Source: Alphaproteobacteria bacterium
GTDB lineage: Bacteria; Pseudomonadota; Alphaproteobacteria; Caedimonadales; UBA1908
DNA length: 64,000 nt
Assembly (NCBI GenBank): GCA_013911655.1
Contig: JACESU010000001.1
Span: forward strand, 62,001 to 126,000
Direction: 5' to 3'
The notes under the pieces are model-generated. The model worked only from the letters and a program-made list of their open reading frames with translations, was not told where the DNA came from and searched no databases. The translations under genes and the position numbers were made by a program. Shown here in pieces: positions 24,887 to 32,817 of this stretch; the stretch's first letter is position 1; the number at the start of each line of letters is the position of its first letter.

Positions 24887-26056
24887 ATGGCTGAACAATT
24901 TTTACATGGTGTTGAAGTTTCTGAAATTACCAGCGGACCGCGCACCATTCGAACCACCAAATCCTCAATTATTGGGTTAATTGGCACGGCTCCTGACGCT
25001 GATAATACCGTTTTTCCATTGAACAAGCCCGTGTTAATTGTGGGCTCACGCAGAGAAGCCGCCAAACTCGGTACTACAGGCACATTGCCAATGGCGATTA
25101 ATGGTATTTTTGATCAAATTGGCGCAATGGTTATTGTCGTCCGCGTAGAAGCGGGCGAAGATGAAGCAGAAACGATTGCCAATATCATTGGAGGCGTTGA
25201 TTCACAAACAGGCGATTACAAAGGCGTGCAAGCTTTCTTAAGTGCTGAAAGCATTGTACATGCAGCTCCTCGTATTTTAATTGCACCTGGCTTTACCCAT
25301 CAACGACCTAACAATCAAGCTAATCCTGTCATCAGTAGCATGCTGGTTATCGCAGACAGATTACGTGCCGTTATTATTGCAGATGGCCCTAATACTAATG
25401 ATCAAGAAGCCATTACGTGGCGAAATGACTTCGGTAATGCACGCGTTTATGTGGTTGATCCTTGGGTCAAGATTTTTATAGACAGCGAACAGGTTGTCCC
25501 ACCCAGTCCTTATATTGCGGGGCTCATCGCGCGCAGTGATAATGAAAATGGTTTTTGGTGGTCACCGTCTAATCAAGAAATATACGGCATTCTAGGCACA
25601 GCCAGACCTGTTGATTTTACTTTGGGCGATGCCAATTGCCGGGCTAATTTTCTCAACGAAAATGAAGTCACTACGATTATTCGCCAAGAAGGCTATCGAC
25701 TTTGGGGTAATAGAAGTTGTTCCAGTGATCCAAAGTGGGCTTTTTTATCGGTACGCAGAACTGCTGATTTAATTAATGACAGCTTGCTGCGCGCTCATAT
25801 GTGGGCCGTGGATCGCAATATCACTCGTACCTATTTGGATGATGTGGTTGAAAGCGTCAATGCATATTTGGCGCACCTTAAAGCTCTTGGTGCTATTTTA
25901 GGTGGAGAGTGTTATCCCGATCCAGAACTCAATACTCCGGCTAATATTGCGCAAGGTAAAGTCTACTTTGACTTTGATTTTACACCGCCTTATCCAGCTG
26001 AAAGGATCGTGTTCCGTTCCCATTTGATTAACGATTATATCAAGGAGCTGATTTGA
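24887..26056 (+). CDS. Contractile tail sheath protein (P2 gpFI-like)
   Basis: A 389-residue protein with the sheath N-terminus LHGVEVSEITSGPRTIRTTKSSIIGLIGTAPDA in pattern, and a conserved C-terminal segment (YFDFDFTPPYPAERIVFR). Length is as in P2 gpFI. It forms the contractile sheath, which makes this a myovirus-type particle. Its stop overlaps the tube gene's start as TGATG. Confidence 0.95.
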   Translation: MAEQFLHGVEVSEITSGPRTIRTTKSSIIGLIGTAPDADNTVFPLNKPVLIVGSRREAAKLGTTGTLPMAINGIFDQIGAMVIVVRVEAGEDEAETIANIIGGVDSQTGDYKGVQAFLSAESIVHAAPRILIAPGFTHQRPNNQANPVISSMLVIADRLRAVIIADGPNTNDQEAITWRNDFGNARVYVVDPWVKIFIDSEQVVPPSPYIAGLIARSDNENGFWWSPSNQEIYGILGTARPVDFTLGDANCRANFLNENEVTTIIRQEGYRLWGNRSCSSDPKWAFLSVRRTADLINDSLLRAHMWAVDRNITRTYLDDVVESVNAYLAHLKALGAILGGECYPDPELNTPANIAQGKVYFDFDFTPPYPAERIVFRSHLINDYIKELI

Positions 26057-26556
26057 TGTTACCAAAAATACTTAAAAACTTTAACGCCTTCGTTGATGGT
26101 CGTGGTTATGCCGGTCGGATTGATGAAATCAGTCTGCCAAAGCTTTCCATTAAAACCGAAGAGCACCGTGCTGGTGGTATGGATATTCCCGTTGCAATTG
26201 ATATGGGCATGGAAAAATTAGAAGCAGAGCTCACCTTTTCAGAATATGACCCTGAATTATTTAGGCTATTTGGGTTGGTAGATGGTAATGCTGTTTCGCT
26301 CACCCTTCGTGGTGGACTGCAAGGCAGCGGTGACGCTGAAGCTGTGGTTGTGAATTTACGTGGCCAATTTAAAGAACTTGATCCAGGCAATTGGAAACCA
26401 GCTGATAAGGCAACTCTCAAATGTACCGTATCCATACGCTACTACAAACTGACCATTGATCGCCGTGAACTTATTGAAATTGATGCTGAAAATATGGTGC
26501 GAAAAATCAATGGTGTCGATCAAATGTCATCCCTTCGAACCGCTTTAGGAATTTAA
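26056..26556 (+). CDS. Tail tube protein (P2 gpFII-like)
   Basis: ATG 26056 overlaps the sheath stop (TGATG). The 166-residue product has the FII profile: PKILKNFNAFVDGRGYAG, then KLSIKTEEHRAGGMDIPV and the C-terminal KCTVSIRYYKLTIDRRELIEID. It builds the inner tube within the sheath. Confidence 0.94.
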   Translation: MLPKILKNFNAFVDGRGYAGRIDEISLPKLSIKTEEHRAGGMDIPVAIDMGMEKLEAELTFSEYDPELFRLFGLVDGNAVSLTLRGGLQGSGDAEAVVVNLRGQFKELDPGNWKPADKATLKCTVSIRYYKLTIDRRELIEIDAENMVRKINGVDQMSSLRTALGI

Positions 26557-26560
26557 TAAA

Positions 26561-26818
26561 ATGCAAAAAATTAAACTGACAGAAACAATTAAAATTGATG
26601 GCGTTGTTATTTCAGAGTTGACTCTAAGACGCCCAAAAGTTCGTGATCGCTTAGCTGTTGAACGCCTTGGTAATAGTGATGCTGAAAAGGAAGTAGCGCT
26701 TATTGCCAATCTTGCAGATATTCCAAAAGATGCTGTGGAAGAGTTAGATCTTGCCGATTACGCCAAAATCCAAGAGGCATTGCAGGGTTTTTTGCTACCA
26801 TCCGACCTGAAGAATTAA
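26561..26818 (+). CDS. Tail assembly chaperone gpE-like, short form
   Basis: An 85-residue protein (KLTETIKIDGVVISELTLRRPKVRD at its start) lying between tube and tape measure genes, as P2 gpE does. It is the product when the ribosome does not shift frame. It probably keeps the tape measure protein soluble during tail assembly. Confidence 0.88.
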   Translation: MQKIKLTETIKIDGVVISELTLRRPKVRDRLAVERLGNSDAEKEVALIANLADIPKDAVEELDLADYAKIQEALQGFLLPSDLKN

Positions 26819-26937
26819 GAGCCAGTGTTTTATCTTTGGCAGCTTTTGCAAAAGGCGGCATTAGCGAATGGCTAGAGATGGATATAGAGGAGTTTATTTT
26901 ATGGATCAATAGCGCGAGGGAGTTACAGAAAACATGA
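26561..26937 (+). CDS. Tail assembly chaperone gpE+E' made by -1 frameshift
   Basis: At the slippery heptamer T TTT TTG (26788-26794) a -1 shift takes the ribosome into an open frame from 26794 to the TGA at 26935-26937, adding 47 residues to 78. The joint then reads LQGFL-ATIRPEELRASVLSLA and continues to WINSARELQKT. The extension has no start codon of its own and ends overlapping the tape measure ATG, just as in P2. Heptamer, position and neighbour genes all match the known P2-type frameshift. Confidence 0.88.
26788..26794 (+). other. Programmed -1 ribosomal frameshift site T TTT TTG
   Basis: Zero-frame codons are GGT TTT TTG. After slipping back one base both tRNAs still pair, and the frame continues with GCT ACC. 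The same heptamer is used in P2 gene E. Confidence 0.85.
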
Positions 26938-29237
26938 CAGCCATTCATACTTTATCCGTTGTCATTGGCGCTGCACTTAAAGGCAATTTTAGCGCAACCA
27001 TGTCCTCTGGCATCAGCCAATTAGGACGTCTTGGTCAAGCGATTAAACACCTCGACGCCTCAGGCAAAACCACCGGAAAATTTCAGCAGCTCCATAGAGA
27101 TACTTTGCTTGCTAAGCGTGGCTGGCTGGACGCCGAAAAACAAGTTAAATCTCTTGCGATGCAGATGGCAGCTACCACCAATCCAAGCAAAGCTTTGGTC
27201 ACAGAATTTGAACGCTCTAAAACAGCGGCTCTTAAAGCTAAAACCGCCTATTTGCAAAAACGTGAAGCATTACATTCCCTTGATAGTGAAATACGAAAAT
27301 CTGGTCAGGATATTCAAAGCCTCATTTCCCAGCAAACCAAATTAGGCGCATCGCTGGAAAAGCTCAAAGGCCATTATGTTGCCCTTGATCGAATCATGCA
27401 AAAACGCCAGGGTATACTTGCCCAGCGTGCTAATCTGCGCGGTCAAATGTTTGATGCGGTGGCGCTCGGCGCAACACTTACTGCACCCATCAAAGCCGCA
27501 ATTGATTTTGAAAGCGCGATGGCCGATGTACGCAAAGTTGTTACTTTTGACACCCCAGATGGTCTTCAAAAATTAGGTGAAACCCTAAAAATCATGTCAC
27601 GAGAAATCCCGCTATCTGCTGCGGGTCTTGCCCAAATTGCCGCAAGCGGCGGGCAGCTTGGTATCGCCGCTAAGGATTTAGCTTTTTTCACCAATGTCGT
27701 CGCTAAAATGGCTACCGCTTTTGATATGTCAGCAGAAGAAGCCGGTGATGCCATGGCAAAATTGGCAAACGTTTACCAAATCCCCATCACTGAGATGACC
27801 AAGCTGGGTGATGCTATTAATTACCTCTCTGATAATACCGCAGCCAAAGCCAAAGATATGGTGCCAGCGCTCAATCGCATTGGTGGTACGGCACGTCAGT
27901 TTGGTTTGACCCCGATACAAGCCAGCGCTCTGGCAGGCTCTTTTATCAGCCTTGGTAAAGCGCCTGAAAAAGCAGGAACCGCCATTAACGCGATGCTCAG
28001 TAAACTACAAACCGCTGGCAAACAGGGTAAAAAATTCCAAGATGCCTTACGTCAAATGGGTATGAGCGCCAAACAACTTGAAAAAGATATCGGTCAAGAC
28101 GCCCAAGGGGCTTTAATTAAGTTCCTTGAAGCCATGGAGAAAATGGATAAGCAAACACGCTCGGGTATTCTATTTGATCTCTTCGGCATGGAATATCAAG
28201 ATGACGTGGCATTGCTGGTTGGCAGCTTAAATGAATACAAAAAAGCTGTGAGCATGATTAACGATGAAACCAAATTTGCAGGCTCCATGCAGCGTGAATT
28301 TGCCAATCGCGCTAATACCACAGCCAACAATTTGCAACTTCTTAAAAATGGTCTTGCAGAAGTCGGTATGAATTTAGGCTCTGTGCTCTTACCGCCCCTT
28401 AATGCCATTGTCAAAGTATTGCGCACCGCAAGTACTCAAATGGCTGGCTTTGCGCAGCAGCATCCCATTTTAACCAAATTAATTATGGGGGTAACAGCTG
28501 CTCTGATTGGTGGAAAAATAGCGGCTATTGCAATTGGTTATGCTTGGACCTTTATTCAAGGGGGTGCGCTTGCACTTGCGACGGCTTGGCGTGCTCTTTT
28601 AATTACCATTACGCTTGTTAAAGCTGGTTTTATTGGCGTTAATAGCGCTTCTCTTATTACAGCAGTCAGAATGGGTACTCTTGCTTTTGGTGGTGCTCTT
28701 CAAGCCCTTGGCGCCTCGTTCATGGCTTTAGCTTCCAGGGTGTTTCCCGCAGTGATTGCAGGCTTTCGTGCTTTAACGGTTGCCATGATGACTAATCCAG
28801 TCGGCGCCATTGTGAGTGGCATAGCGATTGCCGCAACCTTAGTAGTCACGAATTGGGAATCTGTCAAAAGCTTCTTCATGACCATTTGGGAACCTATTAA
28901 GCCGGTATGGGAAGCCTTTGGCAATTGGCTCAATAGATTTTGGGAGAAAATCAAAACGCCATTTAAAGCGGTGGGTGGTTTTTGGGAGAAAATGTGGGGT
29001 AAAAAAGAAGTACCAGAGATGCCCGTTCCTGCTATGCAGCCAGTCAGTGAGGCGCTTAAACAACCCTTACCGCTTGCACAAAAAACCGCTCAAAACAACA
29101 CCCAAAACAATAGTTTTAATATCAACGTCCAAGCCTCACCCAATCAAGACTCAAAAGTTGTAGCAGATGAAGTCATGCGTCGTCTTAAAGCGCAATCGCG
29201 TGGGGCACTCTATGATCCTGTGGGGGCATTACCATGA
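26934..29237 (+). CDS. Tail tape measure protein (gpT-like)
   Basis: A 767-residue protein. The N-terminal 170 residues are coiled coil, followed by the TMP core (AIDFESAMADVRKVVTFDTP, then ASGGQLGIAAKDLAFFT and a GTAINAMLSKLQ segment). Hydrophobic stretches lie at about 515-620, then a Trp-rich part and a disordered Gln/Asn-rich tail. It sets tail length and is ejected with the DNA. The length is near that of P2 gpT. Confidence 0.93.
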   Translation: MTAIHTLSVVIGAALKGNFSATMSSGISQLGRLGQAIKHLDASGKTTGKFQQLHRDTLLAKRGWLDAEKQVKSLAMQMAATTNPSKALVTEFERSKTAALKAKTAYLQKREALHSLDSEIRKSGQDIQSLISQQTKLGASLEKLKGHYVALDRIMQKRQGILAQRANLRGQMFDAVALGATLTAPIKAAIDFESAMADVRKVVTFDTPDGLQKLGETLKIMSREIPLSAAGLAQIAASGGQLGIAAKDLAFFTNVVAKMATAFDMSAEEAGDAMAKLANVYQIPITEMTKLGDAINYLSDNTAAKAKDMVPALNRIGGTARQFGLTPIQASALAGSFISLGKAPEKAGTAINAMLSKLQTAGKQGKKFQDALRQMGMSAKQLEKDIGQDAQGALIKFLEAMEKMDKQTRSGILFDLFGMEYQDDVALLVGSLNEYKKAVSMINDETKFAGSMQREFANRANTTANNLQLLKNGLAEVGMNLGSVLLPPLNAIVKVLRTASTQMAGFAQQHPILTKLIMGVTAALIGGKIAAIAIGYAWTFIQGGALALATAWRALLITITLVKAGFIGVNSASLITAVRMGTLAFGGALQALGASFMALASRVFPAVIAGFRALTVAMMTNPVGAIVSGIAIAATLVVTNWESVKSFFMTIWEPIKPVWEAFGNWLNRFWEKIKTPFKAVGGFWEKMWGKKEVPEMPVPAMQPVSEALKQPLPLAQKTAQNNTQNNSFNINVQASPNQDSKVVADEVMRRLKAQSRGALYDPVGALP

Positions 29238-29614
29238 TGCTTGCTCTTGGACCTTATCGGTTTTCATTAAATACCAGTGCCTATCAAAGTTTAAAGCGCA
29301 GCAGCGAATATCGTTGGCCTTCTATAGAGCGCATTGGCAAAGAACCTTTGCTTCAAGCGATTGGTCCGGGCTATGACCGTATTGATTTAGACGGTGTGAT
29401 TTATCCACATTTTCGAGGCGGCTTGGGGCAAATCAATGCCATGCGTGACTCTGCTGCAAAACAAGAACCCCTCATGTTAATTAATGGCCAAGGAAATGTT
29501 CTGGGTCGTTTTGTCATTACTCAAATTGAAGAATCACAAAATACTTTTTTAGCGGACGGCACTCCTCGAAAAATTGAATTTAGGATGAGTCTCGAACGTT
29601 ACGGTGAAGAATGA
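29234..29614 (+). CDS. Tail protein U-like
   Basis: A 126-residue protein with the P2 gpU pattern: MLALGPYRFSLNTSAYQSLKR near the start and FVITQIEESQNTFLADGTPRKIEF in the C-terminal half. gpU takes part in baseplate/tail completion. It overlaps both the tape measure and gene X by about 4 bp. Confidence 0.9.
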   Translation: MMLALGPYRFSLNTSAYQSLKRSSEYRWPSIERIGKEPLLQAIGPGYDRIDLDGVIYPHFRGGLGQINAMRDSAAKQEPLMLINGQGNVLGRFVITQIEESQNTFLADGTPRKIEFRMSLERYGEE

Positions 29615-29820
29615 TGACACGCTACCGCACAAAAGAAAACGATATGCTCGATTGGATTTGCTGGAAGCATTATGGCTTTCAATCGGGTGCTGTTGAAATT
29701 GTTTTAACGGCCAATCCAGAACTTGCTGAATGGGGTAGTTTTTTACCTGCGGGTCTTTTGATTAATTTACCCGAAATCCAAAAATCTGCCAAAAAACCAA
29801 CGATTAAATTATGGGATTAA
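29611..29820 (+). CDS. Tail protein X-like (LysM-like baseplate hub)
   Basis: A 69-residue protein with the gpX layout: RTKENDMLDWICWKHYG, then VEIVLTANPELAEWGSFLPAG, a LysM-like fold. In P2-type phages it joins U and D in the hub. It precedes D by 1 bp. Confidence 0.92.
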   Translation: MMTRYRTKENDMLDWICWKHYGFQSGAVEIVLTANPELAEWGSFLPAGLLINLPEIQKSAKKPTIKLWD

Positions 29821-29821
29821 G

Positions 29822-30811
29822 ATGACGCCAGATTTTAATCTTTGGGTAGAAGGTCAGATGATTACGGGATTGATTAGGAATCGCTTAGTTTCTATTCGAG
29901 TAACCGATGAAGTCGGTATTACCAGTGACACCGTTGAAATCTGCTTAGATGATCGTGACTCTTTGCTTGAATTACCAAGAACTGGCGCAAAACTTCAAGT
30001 GTCTATTGGCTATCAGGAAACGGGTTTAGTGTCCATGGGCGTTTATATCGTCGATGAAATTACGCTCGAAGGCTCACCTCAAACTATGAAAATCAAGGGG
30101 CATGCTGCCGATCTCAAAGCATCGCTTAAATCTCAAAAAATTGATGAATGGCATCAAAAAACAATCGGTGATTTGGTTAATACCATTGCCTCCAAACATG
30201 GTTATCAGCCACGTGTTGCATCACAGTTTGCCAGCATAAAGCTGCCACATGTTGATCAAACCACCGAAAGTGATATGCACTTACTAACTCGGTTAGCTCA
30301 GTTGCATGGCGCTATTGCCAAACCCGCCAATGGATTTTTGTTATTTGTCCCTGAAGGTAAGGCCAAATCGTTTACTGGACAATTAATTGGTGGCGGCACC
30401 TTAAGCCTTGATGAAATTTCAAGTTGGCGTGTGACTTTTGCGGAGCGCGATCAACATAACTCCGTAGCTGCCTATTGGCATGATCCTGACAAAGCCGAAC
30501 CCATAGAAGAGAAAGCAGGTGATGGTGCTCCCGTTCATACCATGCGTGGCGTCTATCCCAATTCAGGGTTAGCAAAGGCCGCAGCGGAAGCAAAACTCGA
30601 ACGGCTGACACGTGGGACACAAACTCTGAATATAACCCTTGCTGGTCGTCCGGAGTTGGTCGCCGAATCCAAAATATATTTATCAGGATTTCGGCCAGGG
30701 ATTCCAAGCGACTGGGTTATAACCCGTGCTGAGCACACATTGGATAGCAGTGGCTACACCACCACCATTGAGGCTTCGCGCGACTTTAAAGGAGAAACGG
30801 ATGACGAATAG
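29822..30811 (+). CDS. Late control protein D-like (baseplate hub)
   Basis: A 329-residue protein of the gpD/gp27 hub family (DFNLWVEGQMITGLIRNRLVSIRVTDEVG at the start, IDEWHQKTIGDLVNTIASKHGY at about 110-131). It carries the spike protein at the tube end. The old name reflects a regulatory phenotype in P2, while the structural role is the established one. A TGAATATAAC copy lies within it. Confidence 0.93.
   Translation: MTPDFNLWVEGQMITGLIRNRLVSIRVTDEVGITSDTVEICLDDRDSLLELPRTGAKLQVSIGYQETGLVSMGVYIVDEITLEGSPQTMKIKGHAADLKASLKSQKIDEWHQKTIGDLVNTIASKHGYQPRVASQFASIKLPHVDQTTESDMHLLTRLAQLHGAIAKPANGFLLFVPEGKAKSFTGQLIGGGTLSLDEISSWRVTFAERDQHNSVAAYWHDPDKAEPIEEKAGDGAPVHTMRGVYPNSGLAKAAAEAKLERLTRGTQTLNITLAGRPELVAESKIYLSGFRPGIPSDWVITRAEHTLDSSGYTTTIEASRDFKGETDDE
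30627..30636 (+). promoter_or_regulatory. TGAATATAAC element, copy 4
   Basis: Context ACTCTGAATATAACCCTT, inside the D-like gene and 165 bp before the lysis-region genes at 30801. It is the most diverged copy upstream of the 10-mer, so its regulatory role is less sure. Confidence 0.3.
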
Positions 30812-31064
30812 CCCCAAAAGCTTTGGCCTTTCAAGATGGCGCGTTGATCGCAAAGTGCCTCTTGGCATCGTAATAGCGATGATTTTGCAAACATTAACTG
30901 CCATCTGGTGGGCAGCCAAACTTGATACACGGGTAGTGATGCAGGAGGAATGGTTTCAAAAGAACCAGCAGCTTGCAGAAAAAGTCTTTCGGCTGGAAGA
31001 GCGCATTATTTCCCTTCACGAAGAAATCAATGAATTGGAGGCAAGAATCAGTCATGGAAAATAA
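30801..31064 (+). CDS. Membrane-anchored coiled-coil protein of the lysis region
   Basis: An 87-residue protein starting at ATG 30801, preceded by GGAG and overlapping the D stop by 11 bp. It has one membrane helix (about 20-40, GIVIAMILQTLTAIWWAA) followed by a coiled coil (QLAEKVFRLEERIISLHEEINELEARI). This layout fits an inner-membrane spanin or a lysis accessory protein. No family is certain. It overlaps the muramidase gene by 11 bp. Confidence 0.65.
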   Translation: MTNSPKSFGLSRWRVDRKVPLGIVIAMILQTLTAIWWAAKLDTRVVMQEEWFQKNQQLAEKVFRLEERIISLHEEINELEARISHGK

Positions 31065-31566
31065 ACCTAAAAACCTTACCGATGAACGCTTTGAGCATGC
31101 AGTCAGCTTTGTGCTTTCACATGAAGGCGGCTACAGCGATGATCCCGACGATGATGGCGGTGAAACCAAATTTGGGATTTCTAAACGTAGCTATCCCCAT
31201 ATTGACGTGGATACTTTGACAATCGATGAAGCTAAAGGTATTTACAAGCGCGACTTCTGGGACCCTCAACTTTACAAAGACATCAAGGATGTCAATCTTG
31301 CCACCAAGGTTTTTGATCTGGCAGTGAACATGGGATCGTCTTGGGCACACAGACTTGTTCAACGGGCTTTAAAATCCACGGGACAAGATATTGCTGAGGA
31401 TGGCGTTTTAGGTCCTATGACTTTAGCGGCCATTAATAAGGCTGATCTGAGCGACTTGCTTGCAGCCTTGAAATCTGAAGCCGCTGGATATTATCGAACA
31501 CTCGCCGCAACTCAACCACGACGGGCCAAGTTTCTCAAAGGATGGCTTAAACGAGCTTATGCATAA
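31054..31566 (+). CDS. Endolysin, GH108 N-acetylmuramidase
   Basis: ATG 31054 follows a GGAGGC-type site. The 170-residue protein has the GH108 motif HEGGYSDDPDDDGGETKFGIS with catalytic Glu24, and a C-terminal peptidoglycan-binding-like part (GVLGPMTLAAINKAD). It cleaves the glycan backbone during host lysis. There is no signal peptide, so it needs the holin to reach the wall. Confidence 0.93.
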   Translation: MENKPKNLTDERFEHAVSFVLSHEGGYSDDPDDDGGETKFGISKRSYPHIDVDTLTIDEAKGIYKRDFWDPQLYKDIKDVNLATKVFDLAVNMGSSWAHRLVQRALKSTGQDIAEDGVLGPMTLAAINKADLSDLLAALKSEAAGYYRTLAATQPRRAKFLKGWLKRAYA

Positions 31567-31588
31567 ACTTTAACATTGGAGAAAATCT

Positions 31589-31780
31589 ATGAAACCAGGC
31601 ATTAAAACCACTGAATTTTGGGCAACCTTAATCGGCAGCATCGCTGTTGCAGGTGCATCAGAACTTGGACTTAACCTCAACGAAGCCTCAGTTGCCAGTA
31701 TTGCAGCCATGGTGATCGCGTATGTGGTGGGTCGCGTAATGAATAAAAATACCCAAGCCAAAATTGATCAGAAGTCTTGA
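31589..31780 (+). CDS. Holin-like small membrane protein
   Basis: A 63-residue protein with two short hydrophobic segments (about 8-22, FWATLIGSIAVAGAS, and 33-50, VASIAAMVIAYVVGRVM) and a charged tail. GGAG lies upstream of ATG 31589. Position directly after the endolysin supports a holin role. Confidence 0.75.
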   Translation: MKPGIKTTEFWATLIGSIAVAGASELGLNLNEASVASIAAMVIAYVVGRVMNKNTQAKIDQKS

Positions 31781-31783
31781 AAC

Positions 31784-32014
31784 ATGATGCCACTTTGGTT
31801 GTCAGCATTTTTGCAGATTATGCGCGAATTCAGTCAAAGCTTTTTAGCTTATATGCTGGGTCGTGAACGGTTGAGACGCGCGCAAGCGGAGGAAAACGTA
31901 GAGCTCCATGAAACCTATGAAAAATTGGATGAACAAAATAAATCTTATCATGATCGGGGTAAGTCTGGTCTGCTTGAGCGGTTGCGCAAGCGTAGGGATG
32001 CAGAACCAAAGTAG
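31784..32014 (+). CDS. Putative inner-membrane spanin (Rz-like)
   Basis: A 76-residue protein with a moderately hydrophobic N-terminal segment (PLWLSAFLQIMREFSQSFLAYMLG) followed by a charged helix. The lipoprotein gene at 31908 begins inside it in the +1 frame, the arrangement of Rz/Rz1 pairs. The membrane segment is weaker than usual for Rz, so the 30801 protein is a competing candidate for the inner-membrane partner. Confidence 0.5.
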   Translation: MMPLWLSAFLQIMREFSQSFLAYMLGRERLRRAQAEENVELHETYEKLDEQNKSYHDRGKSGLLERLRKRRDAEPK

Positions 32015-32174
32015 CTGTCCAGCCTATCCCCATTACACCCAAGAAGAATGGCATAAGATCGAGCAGTCAGTCGCTGAATTGCCAGAACAAAGCCCACTGA
32101 TCCCAGCGCTGCAAGACTACATGGACTTGCTAGATAAACTCAAGATGTGTAGAAATTTAAAAGAAGAAAATTAA
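31908..32174 (+). CDS. Putative outer-membrane spanin lipoprotein (Rz1-like)
   Basis: The N-terminus carries a signal sequence with lipobox LSGC (INLIMIGVSLVCLSGC), giving a mature lipoprotein of about 60 residues (PHYTQEEWHKIEQSV, then LQDYMDLLDKL). It begins within the preceding gene in the +1 frame and extends past its end, as Rz1 does. It is the last recognisable phage gene, and its 3' end overlaps the convergent MauE-like gene by 18 bp. The exact start Met could be 31908, 31917 or 31929. Confidence 0.7.
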   Translation: MKPMKNWMNKINLIMIGVSLVCLSGCASVGMQNQSSCPAYPHYTQEEWHKIEQSVAELPEQSPLIPALQDYMDLLDKLKMCRNLKEEN

Positions 32175-32723
32175 TTTGTATGCAGCCATAGCGCTCATAC
32201 CAAAATTTTCAAGAACACTGACTGTGCTTAAAGGAACGTTTAATACGGTCCCAAGGCACGCACATTTTATTTTTTGTCCAGACAAAATACTTTTTAATAC
32301 ACCTGCGCCACTAACAAGCATAATAATTAAAGTTATCCAATTTACTGTAAAAAGATTAATCTGTGCTAAGTAGGCTACACCTAATCCAAATTCTATAAAT
32401 GGATAAAGATATCCATATGCTTTGAAACGCTTAGTAATAAGATCGTAAGTTTCAAATCCGTCAACAAACCCTTTTAAATCAAAGAATTTAAAAAGTGACA
32501 AGAATATAAAAAAATATCCCATTATGTAGTACATAAACTTCTGCGCATCAAAAGGGTTGATTTGGAAAAAAGGGATCAATAAGCAAAAAGTAACTATTAT
32601 AATTAAAGGTTTATAACTTTTTGAAGTATCTAAAATTTTTTTTAAAAGAATATTTTGAGAAATATTATCTGCCTCATGACAGCAATCTTTTTTGCCGTTA
32701 GAATGATCGTGTGAATGTTTCAT
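32157..32723 (-). CDS. MauE/DoxX-like membrane protein of a metal-resistance cluster
   Basis: The start is ATG 32723, with GGAG seven bases upstream; an ATG at 32735 is also in frame. The 188-residue protein begins with a His/Cys-rich stretch (KHSHDHSNGKKDCCHEAD) that could bind metal, then has about five hydrophobic helices. The conserved IKCACLGTVLNVPLS segment before the last helix is typical of MauE/DoxX-like proteins found in copper clusters. Its biochemical role is unknown; redox or metal handling in the inner membrane is plausible. The final residues (KLIFFF) come from DNA overlapping the end of the phage lipoprotein gene. Confidence 0.7.
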   Translation of the reverse strand: MKHSHDHSNGKKDCCHEADNISQNILLKKILDTSKSYKPLIIIVTFCLLIPFFQINPFDAQKFMYYIMGYFFIFLSLFKFFDLKGFVDGFETYDLITKRFKAYGYLYPFIEFGLGVAYLAQINLFTVNWITLIIMLVSGAGVLKSILSGQKIKCACLGTVLNVPLSTVSVLENFGMSAMAAYKLIFFF

Positions 32724-32817
32724 AAATAACTCCATTTAAATGTCCCTAATTAGATACGCAACTCCATTAAGTGGAGCAATGTCCCCACTGGGGTCTGCTA
32801 GATAGATATAAAGTCAC

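Larger units (their letters stand above)
1..32174. mobile_element. Prophage (myovirus type), left end outside window
   Basis: A continuous set of phage genes: leftward early replication/recombination operon, divergent control region, then rightward packaging, head, contractile tail and lysis genes in standard order. Head genes resemble lambda (GpA terminase, gpW, portal B, protease C, D, E, FII, Z). Tail genes resemble P2 (V, W, J, I, FI, FII, E/E', T, U, X, D). All expected morphogenesis genes look intact. No integrase or repressor is visible, so they presumably lie left of position 1 or are absent. The right boundary is uncertain: the last phage gene ends at 32174, but the metal genes up to tRNA-Ser at 42359 could also be inside the element. 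Confidence 0.9.
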
